A DNA stretch of 64,000 bases. Source: Closterium sp. NIES-65. Its lineage: Eukaryota > Streptophyta > Zygnematophyceae > Desmidiales > Closteriaceae. A model generated the notes under the pieces. It had not been told where the DNA came from. It did not search any database and worked only from the letters and a program-made list of their open reading frames with translations. Below are positions 11,028 to 20,881 of this stretch, one piece after another. The DNA lies in assembly GCA_948144175.1 (NCBI GenBank), contig CANXME010002181.1, positions 1,550,001-1,614,000 of the forward strand. Direction: 5' to 3'. How positions within the stretch are numbered: the stretch's first letter is position 1; each line of letters starts with the position of its first letter. A program made the translations under genes and the position numbers.

Positions 11028-11541
11028 ATTGATTGGCAGTGAATTGACCAAGATGTCCTGGCCGCCATGGATTTCTCCGCGGATTAACGAGAACCTATTT
11101 CGTGAAGGTTACTTATCAGTTCGTAACTCTGAGACCATTTTCGAGTTCCTGAGTACATTACGAAGCGGAGGATATAAATTTTATGTCTACTACGCGGACA
11201 TTATAACCTCGGCTACTCAGAGGTATCTCAGTGTTCCAAACACATTTCAAGCTAACCAACCTCAAGGGTTCCTTGATACTTCCGGCAGTTTCAAAGGCTC
11301 CTACAATGGACATCGCAACTGCAATGAAATTATTAACAGAAACAACTACACTCCTGATCGCTATGCAAGACATGATCCTAAGGCTACGACCTCGGGAGTT
11401 CATCATTTCCTTCAGGAGAGCAAGTCACGAGCTCCGAAAACCTTTTATAAGGAGGTGGTGCTCAGTCCTCAAGCAGCATCAGCTCCTTTTTGGTCTCAGC
11501 CTTTTCTCAAACGGCTGCTTTCTGAGACTCATCATCGCACC

Positions 11542-12940
11542 ATGCCTCCGAAACGGACGTCGAAGGTCACTGCTGATGTCACGCTCCCGGACGACCTCCT
11601 AACGGATCCGATCACCACGCCGGCTCCTGTTGTGGATGGGGCTGAGAAGCAAGGCTCAAACGATGCGGTTACTGTTAATGCAGTCACGGACAATGCTGCG
11701 CAGTCCGTCAAGGAATCGGCTACTACTGCTGCTGACGTCGCTGGTGGTTCTGGACTATCAGTGGAAGAGAAGTTTCAAGACAACCAGGCTCCTGCTGCTG
11801 TGCTTGACGAGTTCCTGGAGGATGATGAGGATGAAGAGCTGGAGATCGACATTGCCAAGGAAGATGCTTTTCGTCTTCGTTATACAGCAATCTTACTCAT
11901 TCCGATGGTGCTTTCTCAGGAGATTAAGGCCATTATTGCTGCAGTGCGTCTTCTGATGACCAAGGTCTGGAGCTCTTCTCTAACCGAGAACGCTGGGGTG
12001 ACGGCTAACATACAGGAGATGATACCTGGTTTCGTCGCGAAGACACGATTCTGCCGGCTTCAAATCTCCTTCCTTGACGAACGGGATGCACATCACATCA
12101 AGTTTCATGTTTTTGAGTACCAGAAGGCGAATGCTCCGGCGATCAAGTGCATCTGGCAGCATACAGAGAACGCTTCGTACCTTAAGGAGAAGGCTGCTCG
12201 TCCCCTTGCTATTGAAGTGGTGTTCCGGCGAGTGCCTGCTAACATTGTCCCGGATGTTTTGAAGGACCTACTTGTCCGTTTCAAACTGAAGAAGCGTCAG
12301 CAGTCGGCTTTCAAGGAAGGGTTTGGTTTCCATCGGGTGGCTCACCCACTCACCGGAGCTGACACCGATGTTATCAAAGGCCTGGTCGTGCAGCATCCTG
12401 GGGATCGTTATCGCTGGCGCCACATGGTCGACAGCCCGATGGGGTCCGGAGAGAAGCTTATGGTCCACTACCCTGCACTGTCCTGTTAGCTCTGCAATGG
12501 ATAGCATTATGACATTTATCATGATCTGTTCATCACAGAGCGGCAGAACAATATAGGGAAGTGGAACCTTACCTTGGGGAAAGCTCATAGTATCAATGGT
12601 AACTGCATCAGCTTTCTTCATTACATCGCAGACTTACCTTTCTCATCTCTCACTGACAATCTCTGTTGTGCTCGCAGCTGCTTCTCTGCGCACCTCCGCT
12701 CTTGTCACCCCCATACTGAAAGACCCATCCATCGCTCTTGTCTCGACCGGCAGCAACCGCGAAGAATGGATCTGCACGCAAGTGTGCTGCGGGAAGGCGA
12801 AGGGGAAAACTTTCTTGGCTGCGGCGGATCACATCATCTCTTCGACTCACCTGCTGAACCAGGAGAAGATGGGTACTGCCACAAAAGCCTCCATGGACAA
12901 GGCTGCTCTTGCCGGTTTGAAGAAGGATTACAGCTTCTGA
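11542..12940 (+). CDS. LINE ORF1 protein (possible spliced form, exons 11542-12484 and 12678-12940)
   Basis: The ATG at 11542 (MPPKRTSK) opens a frame that stops at 12489. It encodes an acidic, Ala/Thr/Asp-rich N-terminus (EDDEDEELEIDIAKED) and a basic C-terminal half with KLKKRQQ and RYRWRH segments, fitting an RNA-binding ORF1 protein, although no RRM or zinc knuckle is seen. A second protein-like stretch lies in another frame at about 12680-12940 (KDPSIALVSTGSNREEWICT...). A candidate GT-AG intron, 12485-12677, with a strong pyrimidine tract and CTCGCAG acceptor, would join the two in frame into 401 residues. Alternatively, ORF1 simply ends at 12489 or carries an old frameshift. An open frame continues upstream of 11542 to about 11029 and could be leader. 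It precedes ORF2 by 112 nt. Confidence 0.55.
12485..12677 (+). other. Candidate intron inside LINE ORF1
   Basis: Starts GTTAGC and ends CTCGCAG after a long C/T-rich tract with CTCAC/CTGAC branch-like sequences. Removing its 193 bases joins frame 1 (ending ...YPALS) to frame 2 (ASLRTSALV...) without a stop. Retroelements that move through spliced RNA should lose introns, so this needs transcript evidence. Confidence 0.4.
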
Positions 12941-13052
12941 GGCTGCGGAAGGAGAACAGTGTACTGTTGGCGATAGTAGGGTGGAGTGCAGTAGTCAGTG
13001 TTGTCACCATCTTCGGCCTGTGGATGAACAGGGGCCTCCAGGCAGTTATCAA

Positions 13053-14845
13053 ATGAGTAACAAAAATTTCTTCTCCTTAGCAGGCCTTAACGTCAACGGC
13101 CTAGGTGACAAAACAAAGCAAGACAGAGTCTCAACCTGGATTAGAACAGCAGCTGACATCATCATTCTCACAGACACAAGACTTCCGGATAACCACACTT
13201 ACTGGAAAACTCCATCCTTCACCACAGTCCTCACAACGCCACCCACTGATAAGGCCGGCGGCGTTGCCGTTCTTACCAGGGATCCCTCCGTCCTTCTCAC
13301 GAACACCAGCACACACCCATCAGGGAGACTGATAGTAACTACCGCTAGCTGCTTCGGTTTCACTCTTACCCTCATTGCTGCTTACTTCCCCGCAGATGCC
13401 ACTGACAGATGCTCTTTTTTGAAGAACGTTGTCGGCCCGGCTTTTGACCAGATCCCCACCACTGACCACGTAGTTCTCCTGGGAGACCTGAACATGGTAG
13501 AAGACCCAGTTTTAGATCGGACGTCACAATCAGGCACTTCCTTAGAAAATGACAGGCTTATTTCACGATGCAACCGCTTTCAACTCTCAGACGCTTTCCG
13601 CACGCTTCACCCTAAGCTCAGAGAGTACACCTTTTACGCTGCATCCAAGCAATCCAGCTCTCGCATTGACCGCGCGCTAGTTTCTTGCTCGCTGCTCCCG
13701 CATCTTGATATAGCTGCACACATACGGCCGGAGGAGTACATCTCAGATCATGGATTCGGGATCAAAATCGCCTTAAAAATAAAAGCATCTTCTCACCTGG
13801 GGCCTGGCATCTGGAGACTGCATGCAGCAGCCCTGGGCAAGCCTGGAATCCGGAAAGCGGTAGAGGCTGCCTTGGCGAAAGCGGCTGAGGATGGAGATAG
13901 TAATTTCGAGTTACTACTTGGGAGGCTCAATGCTGGTTTACGCGCGTACATGAAGGAGGAGAACAAAAGAGTAAAGAAAACAACGGCTCATCTGGCGGAG
14001 CTACATCAGGAGCAGATGCGCAACCCGAGCTGTCAAAAGACGAGAGATCTGTTTCACGTCAGGGACGCGCAGCTGAGAGAGTACCATGCATCAAAACGGG
14101 ACAGACTTCACGTGATGACAGGGACGGATGCGGAGTTAGCTGGGGAGGTCCCTTCGCCTTTTCTATCGGCGAGAGTCAAGGTCAGGAAGCAGAAGACACA
14201 GATTGCAGAGCTGGAGGTGGGAGGCGTCAAGATTTCTGACTCACCCGGGATCCTGACGGCCGCGACGCAGTATTTCACGGACCTTTTCGGCACTGACGGT
14301 CGGACGTCAACAGAGCGGTGGAAACCGCTTGCTGGGAGAAAGTTGGATGCAGCGTCGGCGGCTGGGCTTGCAGCAGATTGGACAGAAGCGGAGGTTAAAC
14401 AGGCCTTCAAAGCGCTTGCGGACGGCAAATCACCTGGGAAGGATGGGCTCCCGAAAGAGCTGTTTGAAAGACACTGGGATGTCCTCGGCAAGGAGTTCCT
14501 CCGCATGGCGCAATCCTTCTCGGTTTCAGCAACCATTCCTGCAAGCATCAAAGAAGCGATTACTATTCTGCTCCATAAAAAGGGAGAGAAGGACAATCTG
14601 GACAACTATCGTCCGATCACACTTCTGAACTTCACGTACAAGGTGCTGGCGCGGGTGGTGGCGAACCGGATGAAGATGCACCTGCACAAGGTGATCTCGG
14701 CGGAGCAGTACGGCTTTATTCCCGGCAGGAGAATCTCGGAGGCCATCGGTGTGGTTGCTGATGTTATTGAGGCGGCGAAAAAGGGGAATGAAGACTGGTA
14801 CATGCTGTTGGTAGATTTCCGCAAGGCCTTCGACTCGGTGTCTAG
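13053..14845 (+). pseudogene. LINE ORF2, N-terminal part: endonuclease and start of reverse transcriptase
   Basis: The start chosen is MSNKNFFSLAGLNVNGL at 13053, because the exonuclease-endonuclease-phosphatase fold begins at once. Endonuclease motifs are LNVNGL, TDTRL (Asp-Thr where L1 enzymes have Glu-Thr), GDLN, SSRIDRALVS and the SDH triad end. A linker of about 130 residues rich in Lys/Glu/Arg follows. The RT begins with KSPGKDGLPKELF and NYRPITLLN, then reaches DFRKAFDSVS, motif A with the first catalytic Asp. There the frame is broken by a 1,462-bp LTR element inserted with a 5-bp duplication; inserted length plus duplication is a multiple of three. The rest of the RT resumes at 16308. 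Confidence 0.9.
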
Positions 14846-15040
14846 TGTCAGACTTTATATTAATTATATTTGTAACTGCCTGTAGCTGTAGTTAGTGTAG
14901 TTATTGCAAACTTTGTTAGCTGGTGCACCCTTTTGTTTCCTATACTATATGTTCCTTGAACCTATAGTGAAACCCACTTTTCATCTTTCAACTTTCTCGA
15001 TCCCCTCACCCTTTGGCCCAACTCACTCGACACCTAAGTT

Positions 15041-15066
15041 GGGCCTAGGCTCCTAAGCCTAGGCCC
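15041..15066 (+). other. Conserved LTR hairpin
   Basis: GGGCCTAGGCT, a CCTA loop, then AGCCTAGGCCC: an 11-bp perfect stem in the LTR of copy A. The second LTR has it at about 16261-16284, shorter by one pair. Copy B has the same stem with a TAGT loop at 23578-23605 and 24625-24652. Stem kept while loop and surroundings vary suggests a structural RNA or DNA element. Confidence 0.75.
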
Positions 15067-15189
15067 TTACATTCTAGTTTCTTTAACATGGTTATCAGAG
15101 CAGTTTCGTCCTGGCCTGTGGGCCCGCCCAATGCTTCCGCTGCTGGATTTCTGGTCACGCGCCTCGTGCGCGTGACGTTTTTCTTTTCT

Positions 15190-15455
15190 ACCCGTCGCGG
15201 ACCCGCCTTTGGCGCCTGCGACGGCGCCCTTAGCCGTCGCGGACCCGCCTCTGGCGCCTGCGACGGCGCTCTTAGCCGTCGCGGACCCGCCTCTGGCGCC
15301 TGCGACGGCGCTCTTAGCCGTCGCGGACCCGCCTTTGGCGCCCGTGGTGGTGCTCCAAACCGTCGCGGACCCGCCTTTGGCGCCTGCGGCGGTGCACTAA
15401 GCCGTCGCGGACCCGCCTTAGGCGCCTGCGGCGGTGCATTGAGCTGTCGCGGTCT
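15190..15455. repeat. 42-bp GC-rich tandem repeat inside LARD copy A
   Basis: About six copies of a unit centred on CGTCGCGGACCCGCC and GGCGCCTGCGACGG. Copy B has a different GC-rich array (CGTGCGCCCCGTGGCACACG type) at the equivalent place, so this part of the family changes quickly. Confidence 0.85.
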
Positions 15456-16307
15456 CGCCTCTGGCACGCGACAGTGCCCTGCTCGTCGTGCGCCCCGAGG
15501 CACACGACGGTTCGCTTACCTTCAACTTACCCGTCGTGCGCCCCGTGGCAAGCGACGGGCCTTTCCGCACCTGCTCAAACTACAGCCGCCCCTTACCTCC
15601 CTACCTCGACACATGGTAGCCGCTCTGCGGCTTTCTACCCGCCCACCCCCTCCTCCTTTGTTTCCCTGCAGCCGTGGGGGGGAGGGTATGGGGGTGGCGG
15701 GTGTTGGAGCTTTGGGACGTTTCCTTCCCTTCCCCTCCTCCTCCTTTTGTTCCCACTGCTGCAGCTGCTGCTGGGGGGGAGGGTGTGAGGGTGTGGGGGA
15801 GAAGGGGGATTGGCACCGGGGTGGCGGGTGTGAGGCAACCAGCTGCCGTCCCTCCGCCTCTCCTCTCTCCCCCCCTTCTCTGCTGCTCCTGCAGCAGTGT
15901 GGGGGAGGGGAGGGAGGAGGGTGAGGTGATGGAGGGGGTGACCAGTTAGTGTCTGCCCGCCTGCTGTACCTGCTGTTGCTTGGTTTATATCTTGCTTGTG
16001 TTGCTTGTGTACCCCTGCAAGTTGTGTTCTGCACAAACTTCTGCTGCAGGCAGTTATGGGGGAGTGTCAGACTTTATATTAATTATATTTGTAATTGCCA
16101 GTAGCTGTAGTTAGTGTAGTTATTGCAAACTTTGTTAGGTGGTGCACCCTTTTGTTTCCTATACTATATGTTCCTTGAACCTATAGTGAAACCCACTTTT
16201 CATCTTTCAACTTTCTCGATCCCCTCACCCTTTGGCCCAACTCACTCGACACCTAAGTTAGGCCTAGGCTCCTAAGCCTAGGCCCTTACATTCTAGTTTC
16301 TTTAACA

Positions 16308-18341
16308 TCTAGAAGCTTCCTTTTCAGCACCCTCAAGGAAATGGGCTTCCCGGAGAGATTCGTCGGCTGGGTGGAAGGTCTGCACAAAGACACAAGAACA
16401 AGGTTGTTAATCAACGGTTGGCTGGGGGAAGCAGTGGATGTTAAGTCGGGGGTGAGACAGGGCTGCCCACTCGCTCCGTACCTGTTTCTCTGCGCGGTGG
16501 AACCGCTGGCGCAAGAGGCAGAGCGTCGGAAGATTGGTCTCTGCAACAAGGCAAACCAACGGTTAGCGTATGTCGGTTACGCGGACGACACGACACTTTT
16601 TTTGGATGGGAAAAGACAAATCGCCAGGGCTGAGAAGCTGTTAGCCTGGTTTGCTGGACTGTCAGGGCTGCAGACGAACAAGGGCAAATCGGTGATCCTC
16701 CCAATCGGCCACAACATTGGGAGGAGACCAGGGACGCTGGGTGGCTTTAAATGGGCCAAGGCGGACGAAGCGGAGAGAGTCCTGGGAGTCTGGGTCACCC
16801 CCTCTGGAAGCAGTGAGCCGACCTGGAAGCGGGCTTTTGAAAAAATAATAGTGGAGTTGATTAAGTGGAAGGCGCTCTTCCTCACGATTGCGGCGAGGGT
16901 TGTGATTATCAACTGCTACATCACACCGAGAATAGCATACCAGGCGCAGGTCTATCCCCCGTCAGAGGAGATCTGGAAGAAGCTCGTTAAGCTGATTCAC
17001 AATTTCTTAACGGGGAACAATGCATCGGCTGAGAAAGGGTTTGTGCTGTGGAACTGGGGGCTGCTTACCACGCCGAAAGCCGACGGAGGTCTCGGAGTTC
17101 TAGACCCATGAGTGCTTCTCGCCTGCCTTGCCACGAGAAGGATTGGCTGCTTGCTGCTGGAGAAGAACCGGAAAAAAAAGGAAATCATGCTCAAGGCGGC
17201 GGGATTACCGCTCGGAGAGGACACGTTCCTGGCTCATGAACGGTTGCTGAAGCACTGGCCGGGAGAAAACGAGCGCTGGTTACAGACATGCGAGACTTTC
17301 ATGAAATCCCCGATGGCAGACACTGGGAAGTCAGACAGCAAAGAGGAGGTGGCGCAAGAAAGGGTGGTTTTTAACCGGAAGCTGCTTCTGAACGGCACGA
17401 ACCCAGTGGGTGGACAAAAGGAGGCTAAGGGCCTCTGGGGGACGAGGCTGGGTGACCTGGTAACCACGCGTCAGGACGGTACGGTGGAGATTAAGGACAT
17501 GGATACGCTTGAGCGGGAGCTGCGTAGCAGGGACTCAGCCCGGCTGGCTCTCAAGGCACTTGATGCAGCCCCGCAGGAATGGAAGGAAGTGCTCATCCCG
17601 GTTGCCAGTGGAGAGGGGGCTGGGTCTGGGGTGCAAAACTCGTCTGGGAACAGCGGCGGTGGCGAACATGCAGCGGCTACAATTTTTCGTTCGGGGATTT
17701 TCACGAACGGGCAGCTGTCATCCCTGAAGCAGCTGAGGGAATCGTGGGCTGTGCCAGACGCGGTCTCCACGAAGCAGGAGAAGTGGATCGGCAAGTGGAG
17801 CGGCAAGATAGACTGGGACCGAATCATCCACACCAGAAACTCGCTTGCCATCCCGAACCGACCGCGTGATGTCCTTACGCGTATACACAACCACAACCTT
17901 CAGGTTGGGGAGAGGGTGGATTTTCTCAGCAGTAAGCCGAAGTGCCCGTACTGTGGAGAGGTTGAGACACAGGATCACTGCCTTTTTAGCTGCCCGGTGA
18001 TTCAGCCTGTGGTTTCTGGTCTCCGGCGTGCTTTGCGCATGCTCAACCCCACAAGGACATCTGCCTCGCTCGGTGATCTACTGTTCCAGGAAACTGGTAC
18101 CACGTCAGACTTCCCAGAGGCTACACTAACGGCCATCACCTTCCACCAGCTGTGGGTGGAACGCTGCGAGGCGAGCTTCCGTGGGCAAAAATTCAGAACC
18201 CGGCGGGTGCTCAGGAGAATCGGGATCGCTTTCCGGCTGCACGCAAGGGTGTACACGAGAGTGACTGGGGCGAAAGTTGTGAGGCCGGGCAAGCTGGGGA
18301 AACTCAAAAAGGTTAGGGGGGTTTTTGAAGCAGAACAATAG
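16308..18341 (+). pseudogene. LINE ORF2, C-terminal part: reverse transcriptase and zf-RVT tail
   Basis: Resumes after the LARD insertion with RSFLFSTLKEMGFP, then KSGVRQGCPLAPYLF and the catalytic box YADDTTLF. The frame is cut by a TGA at 17109-17111 after LDP and continues at once in the same frame with VLLACLATRRIG, so it is a single nonsense change rather than a frameshift. The tail holds CPYCGEVETQDHCLFSC, the Cys/His cluster of the zf-RVT domain seen at the end of many plant LINE proteins, then HQLWVERCEASFRG. It ends with TAG at 18339-18341, followed by the 3' UTR and poly(A). RT catalytic residues are intact. Confidence 0.9.
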
Positions 18342-18538
18342 ATGCTGATGAGGATCAGGAAAGTCGGAGACAGGAAGTGGAGCTGGTCGGACAGCTTTGC
18401 GGCCATCTGGAACAGACCTAAGAGGGCTCTCCAACCGCCCTAGTTGTCTCGCTGGGCAGCGCAAGGTGCCTGCCCTTACGCTCAGTTACGACTGCTATTG
18501 CTGTATGCATTGTCCTCTTTAATGTATACTCCAATTCC

Positions 18539-18565
18539 AAAAAAAAAAAAAAGATAGGGAACATT
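18539..18565 (+). other. LINE poly(A) tail and right target-site duplication
   Basis: Fourteen A (18539-18552) then GATAGGGAACATT (18553-18565), the second copy of the duplication at 11015-11027. Only 35 bases of old target DNA separate it from the gypsy element. Confidence 0.93.
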
Positions 18566-18600
18566 GGCGATTTCATTTCGAAAGCAACAACGTGGGGCTA

Positions 18601-18934
18601 TGTAAGGAAAATTCCTTTTCCTTACTTCGCATCCCCGCTCAACGCGTACATCACTGTAGCACCTCAGTCAGCACCGTTACCACTCGCATCAATAATCCGC
18701 CCGCCATTTTTCGCATGTCGCACCCCGACCCCACGGCTCGGGGGTAACCCGCGCTCCGGACCTCCGCCTCGACACTTTTCCCAACCTCAGTCCCAGGCCC
18801 GTCGCGCGACAACCACAGTCCATTACCGTTACCACTATAGTTTCGCTATATAATCCTTCGCTCATGCCTTCGCTCATTGTACTCTTGTTTCGATAGTGCA
18901 ATCTTCGTTCGCTCACTCCATTGCACCCGTAACA
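18601..18934 (+). repeat. 5' LTR of the gypsy chromovirus
   Basis: Begins TGTAAGGAAAATTCC and ends CCCGTAACA. Contains a TATA-like TTTCGCTATATAATCC stretch at about 18840-18855, a plausible core promoter, followed by repeated TTCGCTCA motifs. It is near-identical to 25490-25823. Confidence 0.93.
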
Positions 18935-18950
18935 CTTGGTATTCAGAGCC
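18935..18950 (+). other. Primer-binding site of the gypsy chromovirus
   Basis: CTTGGTATTCAGAGCC directly after the 5' LTR. It matches the complement of the plant initiator-Met tRNA 3' end (TGGTATCAGAGC) with one extra T. The same variant is kept at the start of the window, so it is a family feature. Confidence 0.8.
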
Positions 18951-19117
18951 TACGATCTCTTCTCGGACCGCATTCACACCTTCGTTTCCCCACTATCTCA
19001 ATTTTTTGGGGGGGGTAGACGTCTCTCAGCGATCAAGCACCGCCGCTCGTAGTGCTCTCTCGTAAGCACGCACGGCCACGACAGAGGCTCTCAATGCGCT
19101 TGACCGACACCCCCGCC

Positions 19118-20284
19118 ATGGCTGAATTTACGCTCGCGACGTTGACGCAAGAGCAGCTTGACCGTCTGATCCGTCAAGTTGAAGATTCAGCACTCGAGAT
19201 TGCGACGCTCACGGCAGAACGTGACTCCGCGCGTCAGCAATCTGCGGCGAATGCTCCAGCGTCACAAAATGCACCTGAACAGTCAGACGAGCCGATTGTC
19301 ATCTCGTCCGGCACACCAACACAGCACGACAGCGTGGGACAGCGCTCAGGCGCAGCCAGTGACAGCGCCGCCCAGCCGATGCCTGGTATGGGAGGAAACC
19401 GGGCCGCACCAAGCCCACGGGAGCCTCGTGAAGCCCGTCGGCACGTGGAGTTTGCGGCAACAAGAGGCGACCAGGCAATCATGGCGCCGATGCCACTCAA
19501 GCCGCAGCGCCCGCCCTGTTTCGACCCGAGCCAGCGTGGTGGTCCGACGGTTCAGTCGTGGATCTTCACGATGAACGTGTTTTTTGACGCGAACTACGTC
19601 GAGTCGGACGCAGCGAAGATACGATACGCCGTCTCGCTGTTGAGGGGCCCCGCTATGGACTGGTGGCGAGTCATCGTGACGTCGCCACGCGCCTACGAGC
19701 CACCGTCGCAAGAGGAAGGGCCCGCGGGCCCAGCAGTCAACTGGATTTCATTCTGCGAAACCGCCCAATACAGCACGTGGGATGCGTGGTGCGTAGGGCT
19801 TCGGGCGCGCTTCGAGCCGATCGCGGCTTCTATTTCGGCGCGTCAGAAACTGCGCACTTGGCGGCAGCTCGGGTCGGTTCAAGACTATACGAGCGGTTTT
19901 CTCGCATTATGCGAGCAGGTCGGCTACATGCACGAAGCGGAGCGGGTGGACCGTTACGTCGGAGGGCTAAAGCCGGAAATCTCGCAGGAAATAATGCTAC
20001 GCGGACTCTCGAATTTCAACGAGATTCTCGCGATCGCCGAGAAAATCGACATTTTGCGCCGTCCGAGACCGGGGTCCTACTACGGACATCGTCCTCGAGG
20101 ACCGATCGAGCACGCCACCGTACTCGCCGTTGTGACGAATGCAGCTGCCGCACCATTCAAGGGGCGCTGCTTCGCTTGCAACAGGCCGGGCCATCGTAAA
20201 AGTGAGTGTCCAGAGGAGCTAAGGCGCCGCGGAGCAGAGCAAGGGAGGGAGTCTCAGAGGCAGGGAAACGCCAGCAGTCAGTAG
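19118..20284 (+). CDS. gag: Gag polyprotein of the gypsy chromovirus
   Basis: 388 residues from MAEFTLATLTQEQ. The start is supported because the second family copy at the left window edge keeps exactly this ATG and not the upstream ones at 19052 and 19094. A Gln/Ala/Ser-rich N-terminus leads to a retrotransposon-gag capsid-like region (about residues 130-310: WIFTMNVFFDANYVES, MDWWRVIV, RYVGGLKPEI). A zinc knuckle CFACNRPGHRKSEC (CX2CX4HX4C) lies at residues 351-364. Gag forms the virus-like particle and packages RNA. The last codons contain the slippery heptamer at 20263-20269 and the TAG at 20282-20284 lies inside the downstream stem. Confidence 0.93.
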   Translation: MAEFTLATLTQEQLDRLIRQVEDSALEIATLTAERDSARQQSAANAPASQNAPEQSDEPIVISSGTPTQHDSVGQRSGAASDSAAQPMPGMGGNRAAPSPREPREARRHVEFAATRGDQAIMAPMPLKPQRPPCFDPSQRGGPTVQSWIFTMNVFFDANYVESDAAKIRYAVSLLRGPAMDWWRVIVTSPRAYEPPSQEEGPAGPAVNWISFCETAQYSTWDAWCVGLRARFEPIAASISARQKLRTWRQLGSVQDYTSGFLALCEQVGYMHEAERVDRYVGGLKPEISQEIMLRGLSNFNEILAIAEKIDILRRPRPGSYYGHRPRGPIEHATVLAVVTNAAAAPFKGRCFACNRPGHRKSECPEELRRRGAEQGRESQRQGNASSQ

Positions 20285-20324
20285 AAATTGGGCCAACTAC
20301 TGACGAGACTGCCTGCTCGCCCAA
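20263..20324 (+). promoter_or_regulatory. -1 programmed ribosomal frameshift signal (gag to pol)
   Basis: The heptamer GGGAAAC (20263-20269) is in the correct phase, G GGA AAC, in the gag frame. A 7-nt spacer (20270-20276) follows. Then comes an 8-bp perfect stem, GTCAGTAG (20277-20284) with CTACTGAC (20297-20304), around a 12-nt loop. Six loop bases, TTGGGC (20288-20293), can pair with GCCCAA (20319-20324), giving an H-type pseudoknot. Slipping one base back moves the ribosome from gag into the pol frame, which is open here. The gag stop lies within the first strand of stem 1. This is the layout known from retroviral and other -1 sites; function is inferred. Confidence 0.8.
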
Positions 20325-20881
20325 CCACACCGACCCTCACCGAGTCACAGTACCGATCCACGCTATCGATCGGGCTCGGATGAATAAGGAGGGTACAGCG
20401 ACGGATTGCCCAGTACTGATCCACGGGAAAATACAGGGAGCAGCAGTCAAGATTTTTATCGACGGAGGAGCTAGTCACAGTTTAGTTAATACCGCGACCG
20501 CACGGAAACTTCAACTGACACTTAGCCGGTGCTTACCTGAGGTTGATGCACGCTTAGTCGACAGCACACCGCTGGCCATACGGGAGAAGGTGGAGAGAGC
20601 AAAAGTTCGTTGCGGAGGGAACTTCGGGTTTACACAAGAAATGCTCGCGACGACACTGGATGGGCACGACATTTTACTAGGACGTGATTGGTTGCGACGT
20701 TACAACCCGAGAATCGACTGGACGACAGGCAGCTGCACCGTGCGAAGTAGTGGTAACTGGGTCGAACTACCACGCTGGCAGTCGCCTGAGTCGTCGACGG
20801 TCCACGTCAACGCCATAACAATGAAACGGGCAGTCGCCGCTGGAGCTGACGTGTATGCAGTGGACATCGCAGTGGTAGGAG
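20269..20881 (+). CDS. pol: Pol polyprotein of the gypsy chromovirus, segment 1: protease
   Basis: Entered by -1 frameshift from gag. The frame reads RQQSVEIGPTTDE and reaches an aspartic protease with active site FIDGGASHSLV (Asp codon at 20461-20463) and a later HDILLGRDWL typical of gypsy PR. The usual Asp-Ser/Thr-Gly is Asp-Gly-Gly here, an atypical second residue. PR cuts the Gag-Pol precursor. The segment is interrupted at 20881 by a 377-bp TRIM. The inserted length plus duplication (382 bp) changes the apparent frame by one, and the old frame resumes cleanly at 21264. Confidence 0.85.

Larger units (their letters stand above)
14846..16307 (+). mobile_element. Non-autonomous LTR retrotransposon (LARD-like), copy A, inside the LINE
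   Basis: LTRs of 243 bp at 14846-15088 and 16065-16307 begin TGTCAGACTTTAT and end TTTAACA. The PBS TGGTTATCAGAGC follows the first LTR and the purine tract TTATGGGGGAG precedes the second. The target duplication TCTAG is at 14841-14845 and 16308-16312. The 976-bp interior has no gag or pol. It is GC-rich, with a 42-bp tandem repeat at about 15190-15455 and a segment near 15600-15930 shared with copy B at 23538-24840. An ORF of 278 codons crosses it, but that frame is not kept in copy B, so it is not a gene. The LTRs differ at about four sites, so insertion is moderately recent. Confidence 0.92.
11028..18552 (+). mobile_element. LINE (non-LTR retrotransposon), about 6.06 kb after removing a nested insertion
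   Basis: The element is bounded by a 13-bp target duplication and ends in a run of 14 A (18539-18552). It has a 5' leader, ORF1, an EN-RT ORF2 and a 3' UTR of about 200 nt, an L1/RTE-like plan common in plants. The sharp 5' end and intact duplication suggest a full-length insertion. It was later split in ORF2 by a non-autonomous LTR element at 14846-16307 and carries one in-frame nonsense codon at 17109-17111, so this copy is dead. Confidence 0.93.

Noticed and set aside
12574..13056. 160-codon ORF between LINE ORF1 and ORF2, ending in an ATGA overlap with the ORF2 start
   Set aside because: Its translation looks random, and the alternative frame at 12680-12940 is more protein-like; the overlap is probably chance.
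15088..15924. 278-codon ORF inside LARD copy A
   Set aside because: Copy B does not keep the frame across the shared interior, and composition is repeat-driven.
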